The notes: a model not told the origin generated them from the sequence alone. Positions 1 through 5,125 are shown, counted from the first letter of the stretch. The stretch is 6,604 nt of DNA from an uncultured Victivallaceae bacterium (GCA_934663655.1 CAKUKT010000151.1:1-6604), one strand, 5' to 3'. Numbers and translations are program-made.

Positions 1-1287
1 GCATTGCTCGCCTGCGTGCGGGGGACGGTTGACGCGCTGTGCGCCCGGCTGGTGCGGGGAATTGAGTTGACGCTGAATCTTCCCGCTTCGGAAGCGGAGC
101 TGCCGGTGATTTTCAACGAATGGTGCACGAGCTGGGGCGAACCTTCGGAAGCCGGAATGCTGGAGATCGCGGCAAAACTGCGCGGTCTGCCGGTAAAGTA
201 TCTGGTGTTTGATGCCGGCTGGTACAAGCGCGATGACGGTTCATTCTGGGGATCTGCGCAGGGGGACTGGCAGGTTAATTCGCGCCTCTTTCCGCAGGGG
301 ATGGCGCATGCGACCGCGTTGCTCCGTGAACAGGGTTTTATCCCCGGCATCTGGTTTGAGGCCGAAGTGGTCGGCCGCGATTCCGACTCCTGGGAACGCG
401 ATGTGGCACACCTGTTGCACCGCGATGGGCGGGTGATAACTGCCGGCAGCCGCCGCTTCTGGAATCTGGCGGATCCGGAAGCGTTCGCGATCCTGGAGGA
501 GCGGATCATCCGCTTCATCCAAGACAACGGTTTCGGTTACATCAAGATTGACTACAACGAAAATGTCGGGGTCGGCTGCGATCATCCGGAATCTCCGGGG
601 GAGGGGGTGCGGCAGCAGGTGCTCGGCACCTGGCGTTTTTTCCGGCGGCTCCGGGAGACGAATCCGGAACTGGTGATAGAAAACTGTGCAAGCGGCGGTT
701 TCCGGCTGGAACCGGGGATGTTCAGTTTAAGCTCCATGTCTTCGTTTTCGGACGCGCACGAACTTGAGACGATCCCGGTGATCGCCGCCTCGCTGCACCG
801 GCTGATGCCGGCGCGCCAGATGCAGATCTGGGCGGTGATGCGCAGTGAGGCTTTACTTCGTCATATCGGTTATCTGCTGAGCGCGGCGATGCTGGGGAGG
901 CTCTGTCTCTCCGGGGATATTCTGAAGTTATCCGCCGAACAGTTCGATCTGGTGGCCGACGCGACCCGGTTCTACCGTCAACTGGTGCCGGTGCTCCGGG
1001 ACGGCGATTCCCGGGTGGTGCAGGAGATTGGTCCGAGCCGTCGCCATCTTACCGGCGGCCAGAGTGTGGTTCGCCTCCGGCGGGATGGGGCTCAGGCGGC
1101 GGTCTGGTGTCATGCGTTCAATGAACCGCCTCGGGAATTGATCGCCGGGCTGCCTGACGGGAAGTGGCGTCTGGAGACGGTGTTCGGCGTTCCGGATTGG
1201 GAAGGGGTGCAAGTTGCCGATGGCGGAGTGCATTGGCTTGCTCCGGCACCCATGAGCGGAATGGTGGCACTGCTGACCCGGGAGTGA
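1..1287 (+). CDS. GH36-type alpha-galactosidase (melibiase-like), 5'-truncated by the window edge
   Basis: The reading frame is open from base 1 to a TGA at 1285-1287, so only the C-terminal 428 residues are seen. Full GH36 enzymes usually have about 600-730 residues, so an N-terminal beta-sandwich domain is expected outside the window. Numbering from the TTG at base 4, the TIM-barrel motifs appear in family order: FNEWCTSWGEP (37-47), FDAGW (69-73), GIWFEAE (115-121), KIDYNE (181-186; D183 matches the catalytic nucleophile), ENCASGGFRLEPGM (226-239) and SDAHE (249-253; D250 matches the acid/base). Residues from about 345 form a C-terminal all-beta region. Family knowledge suggests a retaining hydrolase that removes terminal alpha-galactosyl groups from raffinose, melibiose or galactomannan side chains. 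The exact substrate is not shown, and alpha-N-acetylgalactosaminidase activity is possible. It converges on the ribosomal operon and is unrelated to it. Family assignment is firm; substrate and secretion cannot be judged. Confidence 0.85.
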   Translation, partial: ALLACVRGTVDALCARLVRGIELTLNLPASEAELPVIFNEWCTSWGEPSEAGMLEIAAKLRGLPVKYLVFDAGWYKRDDGSFWGSAQGDWQVNSRLFPQGMAHATALLREQGFIPGIWFEAEVVGRDSDSWERDVAHLLHRDGRVITAGSRRFWNLADPEAFAILEERIIRFIQDNGFGYIKIDYNENVGVGCDHPESPGEGVRQQVLGTWRFFRRLRETNPELVIENCASGGFRLEPGMFSLSSMSSFSDAHELETIPVIAASLHRLMPARQMQIWAVMRSEALLRHIGYLLSAAMLGRLCLSGDILKLSAEQFDLVADATRFYRQLVPVLRDGDSRVVQEIGPSRRHLTGGQSVVRLRRDGAQAAVWCHAFNEPPRELIAGLPDGKWRLETVFGVPDWEGVQVADGGVHWLAPAPMSGMVALLTRE

Positions 1288-1324
1288 GACTGCATCCGCA
1301 ATACGGATGGCGTCGTGGTGATGG

Positions 1325-1357
1325 CGGTTCCGGCCAACTGAACCGGTAGCCGGTTTT
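1325..1357 (+). terminator. Weak possible terminator or hairpin pair after the hydrolase gene
   Basis: A 6-bp stem (AACCGG 1341-1346 with CCGGTT 1350-1355, loop TAG) is followed by only two further T residues before a G, so it is a poor intrinsic terminator. The left arm can instead pair upstream (CGGTTC 1325-1330 with GAACCG 1340-1345), giving two mutually exclusive stems. A second small hairpin without a T-run (CATCCG 1293-1298 with CGGATG 1304-1309) sits just after the stop codon. No better terminator was seen for the hydrolase gene. Confidence 0.25.
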
Positions 1358-1381
1358 GAAGCTACGTCGGAATGGTCTGGA

Positions 1382-1402
1382 GCCGGGTATCATTTACCCG
1401 GC
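1382..1402. repeat. Perfect 8-bp inverted repeat (hairpin)
   Basis: GCCGGGTA (1382-1389) and TACCCGGC (1395-1402) are perfect complements around a 5-nt loop, TCATT. Neither strand has a T-run after the stem, so it is not a standard intrinsic terminator. It begins a stretch of nested inverted repeats that runs to about 1652. Confidence 0.7.
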
Positions 1403-1441
1403 GCGCGCAATCGGCTGTGCAAAATTCAATCCGCGCGGTGA

Positions 1442-1522
1442 AGACCGGTGTGCAGAGGGTTCGGCATGCAGAGATCACTGAGCCGATGAAGCTCCGTAAC
1501 TGGAAACCGGTCTGGAACCCTC
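1442..1522. repeat. Two interleaved 8-bp inverted repeats (pseudoknot-capable)
   Basis: AGACCGGT (1442-1449) is perfectly complementary to ACCGGTCT (1506-1513). GAGGGTTC (1455-1462) is perfectly complementary to GAACCCTC (1515-1522). The arms alternate instead of nesting, so in a transcript the two helices could form together only as a pseudoknot, or else compete. A short stem (TCGGC 1461-1465 with GCCGA 1482-1486) lies between and overlaps the second helix by two bases. The complementarity is observed; any RNA function is inference. Confidence 0.45.
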
Positions 1523-1548
1523 CCGGTGAATTACGCCGTACATTATTT

Positions 1549-1652
1549 CCCGAAAAGGTGAAGTTCCGCAGACGTCCCTCCCGCCAGAAATTCCGCCTGC
1601 GGACAATGCCGGTGCAAAAACGGTTCACGGTTCAAAACTACACCTTTTCCGG
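1549..1652. repeat. Nested inverted repeats forming a long stem-loop
   Basis: The outer arms, CCCGAAAAGGTG (1549-1560) and CACCTTTTCCGG (1641-1652), are complementary at 11 of 12 positions. Inside them TCCGCAG (1565-1571) pairs perfectly with CTGCGGA (1597-1603). Proper nesting gives a two-tier hairpin about 100 nt long. No T-run follows on either strand. Confidence 0.5.
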
Positions 1653-1852
1653 CGACGCTGCGGCAACCCGATATTGCTTCTCTCGGGAAATTTCATCGTT
1701 TGCAACAGCTGTCCTGCTGACACCATCCGGGGTAAACGACGCAATTCAACGTCAAGGTTTCAGTCCGCTATTCTGAGGGTAATTAAAAGCGGTCTGGCTG
1801 CGCCGTAAAGCTGAAATTGTCTCGGCTGCATGTTGCTTCGCCGGTAGTTTCC

Positions 1853-1952
1853 CATGCCGACGCAACATAAAAAACAAAGTTCCGCAACATAAAAAATGTA
1901 CCCCCGATCGGGTACCATGCCGAAACAACATAAAAAAACGGAGTTCCGCAAC
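1853..1952. repeat. Imperfect direct repeat of about 37 bp, copied from the rplQ terminator arm
   Basis: Copy one (1853-1888) and copy two (1916-1952) both read CATGCCGA-N2-CAACATAAAAAA and end in AGTTCCGCAAC. They differ at four bases and one A of the run. Copy two contains one arm, the loop and the T-tract (A-run on + strand) of the rplQ terminator; copy one lacks the other arm. A third, shorter piece, CGCAACATAAAAAA, occurs at 1883-1896. Between the copies lies a perfect palindrome, CCCGATCGGG (1903-1912), flanked by GTA and TAC. Confidence 0.75.
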
Positions 1953-1962
1953 CGGAACTCCG
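1931..1962 (-). terminator. Intrinsic terminator of the rplQ (alpha) operon
   Basis: Read on the - strand, a perfect 10-bp stem (CGGAGTTCCG with CGGAACTCCG, 1939-1962, 4-nt loop GTTG) is followed directly by seven T residues (1938-1932). It begins 19 nt past the rplQ stop codon. This is a textbook Rho-independent terminator for the operon. On the + strand no T-run follows, so it should act in one direction only. Confidence 0.93.
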
Positions 1963-1981
1963 TAAGATCACGCCGAAACGT

Positions 1982-2410
1982 TTATTCAGCCTTGGGAGCC
2001 TCTTCCGCGGGCTTTTCCGCGGGCTTTTCCGCGGGTTTCGCGGCCGGAGCGGCTTCCGCTTCAACCAGCATCAGCATGCACATTTCCGCCGCATCGCCGC
2101 GCCGCTTGCCAAGCTTGATGATCCGGGTGTAACCGCCGTCGCGGCCGACATATCCGGGAGCGATTTCATCAAAAAGCTTTTTGACCGCGTCCTTGTTGCG
2201 CAGACGGGAGAACGCCAGCCGACGACGATGCAGATCCTGCTTTTTGCCGATGGTGATCAGGCGCTCGGCGAAGCGGCGCGCCTCCTTGGCCTTGACCAGC
2301 GTCGTTTCGATTTTGCCGCTATCGAACAGGCTGCTCACCATGTTGGCGAGCATCGCCCGGCGATGCGAACCGGAACGACCGATTTTAAAAGTATCAACTC
2401 TATGCCGCAT
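1982..2410 (-). CDS. rplQ: 50S ribosomal protein L17 with Lys-Pro-Ala-Glu tail
   Basis: This 142-residue protein matches bL17, which binds 23S rRNA near the peptide exit tunnel on the large subunit. The conserved core begins MRHRVDTFKIGRS, contains IETTLVKAKEARRFAERL (35-51, the family signature region) and ends around 117 after GGYTRIIKLGKRRGD (92-106). Bacterial L17 is often 115-130 residues. The extra C-terminal 25 residues are low-complexity Ala/Lys/Pro/Glu with three consecutive KPAE units, encoded by a 12-bp tandem repeat. The ATG start follows the rpoA stop after only 2 nt, and AAGGAG (2422-2427) inside the end of rpoA is its likely ribosome binding site, suggesting translational coupling. 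It is the last gene of the operon and is followed by a strong terminator. Identity is certain; the tail's role is unknown. Confidence 0.97.
   Translation of the reverse strand: MRHRVDTFKIGRSGSHRRAMLANMVSSLFDSGKIETTLVKAKEARRFAERLITIGKKQDLHRRRLAFSRLRNKDAVKKLFDEIAPGYVGRDGGYTRIIKLGKRRGDAAEMCMLMLVEAEAAPAAKPAEKPAEKPAEEAPKAE
2003..2038. repeat. Three tandem 12-bp repeats inside rplQ
   Basis: On the + strand the unit TTCCGCGGGCTT occurs at 2003-2014 and 2015-2026, with a third copy, TTCCGCGGGTTT, at 2027-2038 (one substitution). On the coding strand each unit adds four residues of the KPAE tail, so copy-number change keeps the frame. The near identity of copies suggests recent slippage expansion. 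Confidence 0.9.
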
Positions 2411-2412
2411 AG

Positions 2413-3438
2413 TTACTTAATCTCCTTATCTTCCTCGATCTCGGCCCGAACCCGCGCCGATTCCGCGTCGAGTGCCGCCATCAGCCGGTTGCTGAGATTC
2501 ATACCCAGTTCAAGCCCGTATTTCTCAATCTTTTCTTTGATTTCGTCCAGCGATTTTTTGCCGAAATTACGGTACTTGAGCATCCGGCTTTCGGTTTTGG
2601 TGCACAATTCGCTGATAAGTTTGATATTCGCGCTGTTCAGGCAGTTCATGGCCCGGACCGAGAGGTCGAGCACATCGACGTCCTGGGACATCAATTTGAA
2701 AAGGCGCATCTCCTCTTCGCTGAGCGAAACATCTTTTTCCACCACCTGGGTGCCCAGGAAGGGCTGAAGATGGTCGCGGAGAATCCGCGCGGCTTCCTCC
2801 AGCGCATTGCGGGGAGTGATTCGTCCGTCGGTCCAGATTTCGAGTTCCAGACTGTCCATTTCGGTTTCTTCACCGACGCGGGCGGCGCCGACCTGATAAT
2901 TGACCCGGGTCACCGGGCTGAAGAGGCAGTCGACCGGAATGGTGCCGATTTCACGCGGTGCGGGGTTGTTCTCGGCGGGGAGATAGCCCTTGCCGGAGAT
3001 CACCTCGATTTCCGCGTGGAACGGAACCGACTTGTCAAGCGTACAGATCAGTTGATCGGTATTGAGTACTTCAACCGTGCTGTCACAAATGATGTTCGCC
3101 GCCGTCACCTGTCCCGCCTTGTCCTTATGGATTTCCAGCGTTTTCGGTCCTTCGGCATGGAGATTGAGGCGGACTTTTTTCAGGTTGAGAATAATTTCCG
3201 CGACATCCTCCACCACGTTGTCCAGCTTGTCGAATTCATGCCTGGCTCCGTCAATACGCACTGACGAGATTGCGGCTCCTTCGAGGGAAGAGAGCAACAC
3301 CCGCCGCAGCGCGTTGCCCAACGTATGGCCGAAACCGCTCTGGAAAGGCTGGGCAATGAACTTGGCGTAAGTATCGGTCATGGTCGCTTCATCGACCACA
3401 ATCGACTTTGGCATCGGAAACCCGATTGCAGAACTCAT
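2413..3438 (-). CDS. rpoA: DNA-directed RNA polymerase subunit alpha
   Basis: This 341-residue protein is the alpha subunit, which dimerises to nucleate assembly of RNA polymerase and contacts UP elements and activators. The N-terminal domain contains the dimer/assembly motif PFQSGFGHTLGNALRRVLLS (31-50), GYLPAENN (151-158) and TPRNALEEAARIL (208-220). A linker at about 232-250 leads to the C-terminal domain with LSVRAMNCL (259-267), where R262 matches E. coli R265 of the DNA-binding surface, and FGKKSLDEIKEKI (292-304). A charged tail of about 25 residues ends the protein. I chose the ATG at 3438: GGAGGT lies 7 nt upstream, whereas the in-frame TTG at 3453 overlaps that site. It follows rpsK after a 142-nt gap where rpsD usually sits, and runs almost directly into rplQ. 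Identity is certain. Confidence 0.98.
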   Translation of the reverse strand: MSSAIGFPMPKSIVVDEATMTDTYAKFIAQPFQSGFGHTLGNALRRVLLSSLEGAAISSVRIDGARHEFDKLDNVVEDVAEIILNLKKVRLNLHAEGPKTLEIHKDKAGQVTAANIICDSTVEVLNTDQLICTLDKSVPFHAEIEVISGKGYLPAENNPAPREIGTIPVDCLFSPVTRVNYQVGAARVGEETEMDSLELEIWTDGRITPRNALEEAARILRDHLQPFLGTQVVEKDVSLSEEEMRLFKLMSQDVDVLDLSVRAMNCLNSANIKLISELCTKTESRMLKYRNFGKKSLDEIKEKIEKYGLELGMNLSNRLMAALDAESARVRAEIEEDKEIK

Positions 3439-3580
3439 AGGTTTTACCTCCAAAATTGCTGTGCCGCATCCGACACGTTTTCAACACTTTTCCGTCCTTG
3501 ACCGGACGCCTTGGCATCCGGATCGGAAAACCGGGAACCGGAAATTCCGGAAACCCGTTTTGATAAACGGTTATACAGCA
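3439..3580 (-). other. rpsK-rpoA spacer with hairpins; no rpsD
   Basis: This 142-nt spacer sits where many bacteria carry rpsD (about 600 bp); nothing of S4 can be read in any frame. On the - strand it holds a perfect 6-bp hairpin just after the rpsK stop (CCGTTT/AAACGG, 3555-3570, loop ATCA). A near-continuous palindrome follows (CCGGAA and TTCCGG arms, 3538-3550, one central base), then the rpoA ribosome binding site. No T-run follows, so termination is unlikely. The hairpins could stabilise mRNA ends after processing (inference). Confidence 0.6.
3446..3451 (-). promoter_or_regulatory. Ribosome binding site deciding the rpoA start
   Basis: GGAGGT on the - strand, 7 nt before the ATG at 3438, is a near-perfect Shine-Dalgarno sequence. 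It overlaps the alternative upstream TTG codon (3451-3453) by one base, which rules against initiation there. Confidence 0.9.
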
Positions 3581-4021
3581 TCAGACACGACGGCGTTTCG
3601 GCGGACGGCATCCGTTGTGCGGAACAGGAGTAATATCTTTGATAACGCTGACTTCGATTCCGGCTGCGGCAATACCGCGCACTGCGGATTCCCGACCGGC
3701 TCCCGGTCCCTTGATTCGGACTTCGACCTCTTTCATGCCGAGGAGCTGCGCTTTTTTGGCCGCATCACCGGCGATCAGCTGCGCCGCATAAGCGGTGCTC
3801 TTGCGCGAACCCTTGAACCCGTTTTTGCCGCCGGTAGACCAGCAGAGCACGTTGCCGTGCAGATCGGTAAAGGTGACCTTGGTGTTGTTGAACGTCGCCA
3901 GAATATAGGCGATGCCGCTGGGAATATAACGCCCGCTCTTGGTGCGCTGCTGTTTCGGAGCCGCGGCCGGAGTTTCCGGAGCCGCTTCCGCGACGGCGCT
4001 CTTGACTTCTTCTTCAGCCAT
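3581..4021 (-). CDS. rpsK: 30S ribosomal protein S11
   Basis: The product has 146 residues and is uS11, a small-subunit platform protein binding 16S rRNA near the E site and mRNA exit. Conserved blocks are [18 protein letters not shown] (36-53), [20 protein letters not shown] (61-80), [13 protein letters not shown] (101-113) and the C-terminal [16 protein letters not shown] (131-146), whose His-Asn-Gly step corresponds to the isoaspartate-forming site known in E. coli S11. The first 28 residues or so are an Ala/Glu/Pro-rich extension absent from the classic roughly 129-residue protein, so the family core begins around residue 29. The ATG is preceded by a weak GGAAAG (4034-4039) at 12 nt. It lies 59 nt after rpsM and upstream of rpoA. 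Identity is certain; the extension's function is unknown. Confidence 0.97.
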   Translation of the reverse strand: MAEEEVKSAVAEAAPETPAAAPKQQRTKSGRYIPSGIAYILATFNNTKVTFTDLHGNVLCWSTGGKNGFKGSRKSTAYAAQLIAGDAAKKAQLLGMKEVEVRIKGPGAGRESAVRGIAAAGIEVSVIKDITPVPHNGCRPPKRRRV

Positions 4022-4080
4022 AATTATTTGTTTCTTTCCAAATCTTGTTAAAACTTCATGCTGCCGCTATCGATGCCGGA

Positions 4081-4479
4081 TCAACCCTTGGCCGCGAGAC
4101 GACGCTGGGTTTTGTCGCGGATAGCACCGATCGTAATTTTCTTGCCCTTACGGGTGCGGGCGTTGGTTTTGGTACGCTGTCCGCGGGTCGGCAGGTTGCG
4201 CCGGTGACGAATGCCCCGGTAGCAGTTGATCTGCTGGAGACGGCGGATATCGGCGGCAACGCTGCGGCGGAGATCGCCCTCGACGACCAGATCGTTCTGA
4301 AGAATTTTCGTGATACGGGAGATCTGATCCTGGGAGAGGTCCTTCGCTTTGAGTTCGGCGGGGATCTCCGCCTTCTCAATGATTTCCTTCGCCTTGGCCG
4401 GGCCTACGCCGTAGAGATAGCGCAACGCGTATTCGACGCGCTTGTTGCCCGGAATGTCCACACCGATGATACGTGGCAT
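4081..4479 (-). CDS. rpsM: 30S ribosomal protein S13
   Basis: The 132-residue product is uS13, in the head of the small subunit, where it contacts 16S rRNA, the P-site tRNA and the B1 bridges to the large subunit. It begins MPRIIGVDIPGNKRVEYALR, has the helix-two-turn-helix core YLYGVGPAKAKEI (21-33), and carries the family signature around RGIRHRRNLPTRGQRT (88-103) plus the basic TNARTRKGKK tail. Its length is slightly above the usual 118-126 because of a C-terminal extension ending RRLAAKG. The ATG has AGGAC (4488-4492) 8 nt upstream. It is preceded by a well-spaced promoter in the 71-nt rpmJ-rpsM gap, so it may head its own transcript. Identity is certain. Confidence 0.98.
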   Translation of the reverse strand: MPRIIGVDIPGNKRVEYALRYLYGVGPAKAKEIIEKAEIPAELKAKDLSQDQISRITKILQNDLVVEGDLRRSVAADIRRLQQINCYRGIRHRRNLPTRGQRTKTNARTRKGKKITIGAIRDKTQRRLAAKG

Positions 4480-4508
4480 AATTTTCTGTCCTGAGCTTTA
4501 TGTGTTAT

Positions 4509-4537
4509 ATGATAAATTGATGTTATCCGGATTTCAA
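4509..4537 (-). promoter_or_regulatory. sigma70-type promoter for rpsM-rpsK-rpoA-rplQ
   Basis: On the - strand TTGAAA (4537-4532, 5 of 6 to consensus) and TATCAT (4514-4509, 5 of 6) are separated by exactly 17 bp. Start of transcription would fall near 4502, giving a 23-nt leader that includes the rpsM AGGAC site. The surrounding DNA is AT-rich against a GC-rich background. It has not been shown to be active. Confidence 0.6.
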
Positions 4538-4550
4538 CGTTTTGTCGCCG

Positions 4551-4667
4551 TCAGCCCTGGCGCTGTTTGTGGCGGGCATCCCGGGAGCAGATGACCCGGA
4601 TGACTCCGTTGCGTTTGACGATCTGGCAGAATTCACATCTGCGTTTTACCGACGCTCTGACCTTCAT
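4551..4667 (-). CDS. rpmJ: 50S ribosomal protein L36 (zinc-binding form)
   Basis: This 38-residue gene is too short for ordinary ORF calling, but its translation begins [20 protein letters not shown] and ends HKQRQG, unmistakably bL36. C11, C14, C27 and H33 form the complete zinc site of the zinc-containing ('C+') type, and spacing and length equal those of the 38-residue E. coli protein. L36 is the smallest ribosomal protein and binds 23S rRNA in the large subunit. The ATG at 4667 has a strong AGGAAGG (4677-4683) with a 9-nt spacer. Usually the gene follows infA or secY at the end of the spc operon. Here no such gene precedes it, and it stands first behind an intergenic region containing a promoter. 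The sequence shows no second, zinc-free paralogue in this window. Confidence 0.97.
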   Translation of the reverse strand: MKVRASVKRRCEFCQIVKRNGVIRVICSRDARHKQRQG

Positions 4668-4862
4668 TTTTTCTTGCCTTCCTAAAAGTTGAGCCGACTT
4701 ATATTACATAGTTATTGTCAAAACAGGCACACCGCAGGCGACAGCCTTCTTATTCTGAAGAATAACAGGCCGCGCCCTTCAAACTAAGCTTGATTTTTTT
4801 CCAGCTGCCGCCGACTGCCAGCGGTGGAAAGCGTATTGCAGTACGGTAAGTACGCCGGAATA
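4668..4862 (-). promoter_or_regulatory. Long 5' leader of rpmJ with hairpins
   Basis: If transcription starts about 7 nt past the TATGTT box (near 4862), rpmJ has a leader of about 195 nt. It contains a stem-loop with TTATTC/GAATAA arms (4750-4765, loop TTCA on the - strand) extended by GCCT/AGGC (4744-4770) around small bulges, and a GC-rich, partly self-complementary tract at 4801-4828. No T-run follows the hairpin. Long structured leaders of ribosomal operons often bind a ribosomal protein for feedback control, but I recognise no known leader motif here. Confidence 0.35.
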
Positions 4863-4868
4863 TTTAAT

Positions 4869-4897
4869 AACATAGCACTGAATAGTTGCGTTGTCAA
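4869..4897 (-). promoter_or_regulatory. sigma70-type promoter upstream of rpmJ
   Basis: On the - strand a perfect TTGACA (4897-4892) is followed after 17 bp by TATGTT (4874-4869, 4 of 6 to TATAAT). It lies downstream of the pnp terminator and upstream of rpmJ in an AT-rich patch, as expected for the start of the ribosomal operon. Confidence 0.6.
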
Positions 4898-5064
4898 GCG
4901 AAAAATGGAAAAATATCAGCTCTTTTTCGCCTCGAGAACCGGAAAACAGGCGCATCCCCGGGCCCGGATATCACTCCGGCGACGATCGCTGCCGCCGCGG
5001 CAGAGCCGAGTCGCCGGGGACGGAAAGAAATCCTGAACGGGGATTGACTGAACCTCTGCAATTG
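4898..5064. other. Non-coding spacer between pnp terminator and rpmJ promoter
   Basis: This forms part of the 458-nt gap between pnp and rpmJ. Apart from the palindromic elements at 4958-4967 and 4976-5017, I see nothing recognisable. Frames open here on either strand (for example 4891-5145 on +) show no family resemblance and cross the pnp terminator. Confidence 0.6.
4976..5017. repeat. GC-rich two-tier inverted repeat between pnp and rpmJ
   Basis: Outer arms CCGGCGAC (4976-4983) and GTCGCCGG (5010-5017) are perfectly complementary. Within them CTGCCG (4989-4994) and CGGCAG (4998-5003) form a perfect inner stem with a 3-nt loop. A separate 10-bp palindrome, CCGGGCCCGG, lies at 4958-4967. 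No T-run follows on either strand, so this is not a standard terminator. It sits between the pnp terminator and the rpmJ promoter and could be a repeat element, a protein-binding site or a small structured RNA; nothing seen favours one. Confidence 0.6.
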
Positions 5065-5101
5065 AAAAAAACACACCCGGAACCGTTTGCGGATCCGGGT
5101 G
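5065..5101 (-). terminator. Intrinsic terminator of pnp
   Basis: On the - strand an 11-position stem (5101-5091 with 5084-5074, one A-A mismatch, 6-nt loop) with CACCCGGA-type arms is followed after TG by seven T residues (5071-5065). It begins 24 nt past the pnp stop and separates pnp transcription from the rpmJ promoter. Confidence 0.9.
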
Positions 5102-5125
5102 GAAGTTCTCAACTGATTCGGAATG

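Larger units (their letters stand above)
1288..1930. other. Convergent intergenic region without a recognisable gene
   Basis: These 643 bases separate the hydrolase stop from the rplQ terminator. Overlapping frames stay open here on both strands (1372-1776 on +, 1362-1628 on -). Their translations are Arg-rich and match no family I know, and neither has a good ribosome binding site, so I do not call them genes. What is visible is secondary structure: the inverted repeats listed separately at 1382-1402, 1442-1522 and 1549-1652. There is also a 7-bp tandem duplication (CGGTTCA twice, 1621-1634) and, near the right end, a repeat family related to the rplQ terminator. The region could be a decayed insertion, a dispersed non-coding repeat or a transcribed structured RNA. 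Sequence alone does not decide. Confidence 0.6.

Noticed and set aside
1362..1628. Open - strand frame of 88 codons in the same spacer
   Set aside because: No family resemblance, lies beyond the rplQ terminator without a promoter I can see, and overlaps the other open frame.
1372..1776. Open + strand frame of 134 codons in the convergent spacer
   Set aside because: Arg-rich, no recognisable domain, weak ribosome binding site and overlapped by an open - strand frame; more likely non-coding.
1760..1951. Small - strand frame with repeated FLCC/FYV peptide pattern
   Set aside because: The peptide repeats come from the duplicated T-rich terminator sequence, not from a protein repeat.
1853..1952. 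CRISPR-like arrangement: two copies of about 36-37 nt around a 27-nt spacer
   Set aside because: Only two imperfect copies, no further repeats or cas genes, and one copy is plainly part of the rplQ terminator.
2770..3264. Long + strand frame opposite rpoA
   Set aside because: Shadow of the rpoA coding sequence; no family match and rpoA is certain.
3439..3453. Extended rpoA start at a TTG giving 5 extra residues
   Set aside because: The TTG overlaps the GGAGGT ribosome binding site; the ATG 7 nt after that site is the better start.
4698..4721. Second TTGACA close to rpmJ with TAATAT/TATAAG downstream
   Set aside because: The spacing is only 9 or 12 bp, unsuitable for a sigma70 promoter; an AT-rich box near 4701-4706 might still act without this -35.
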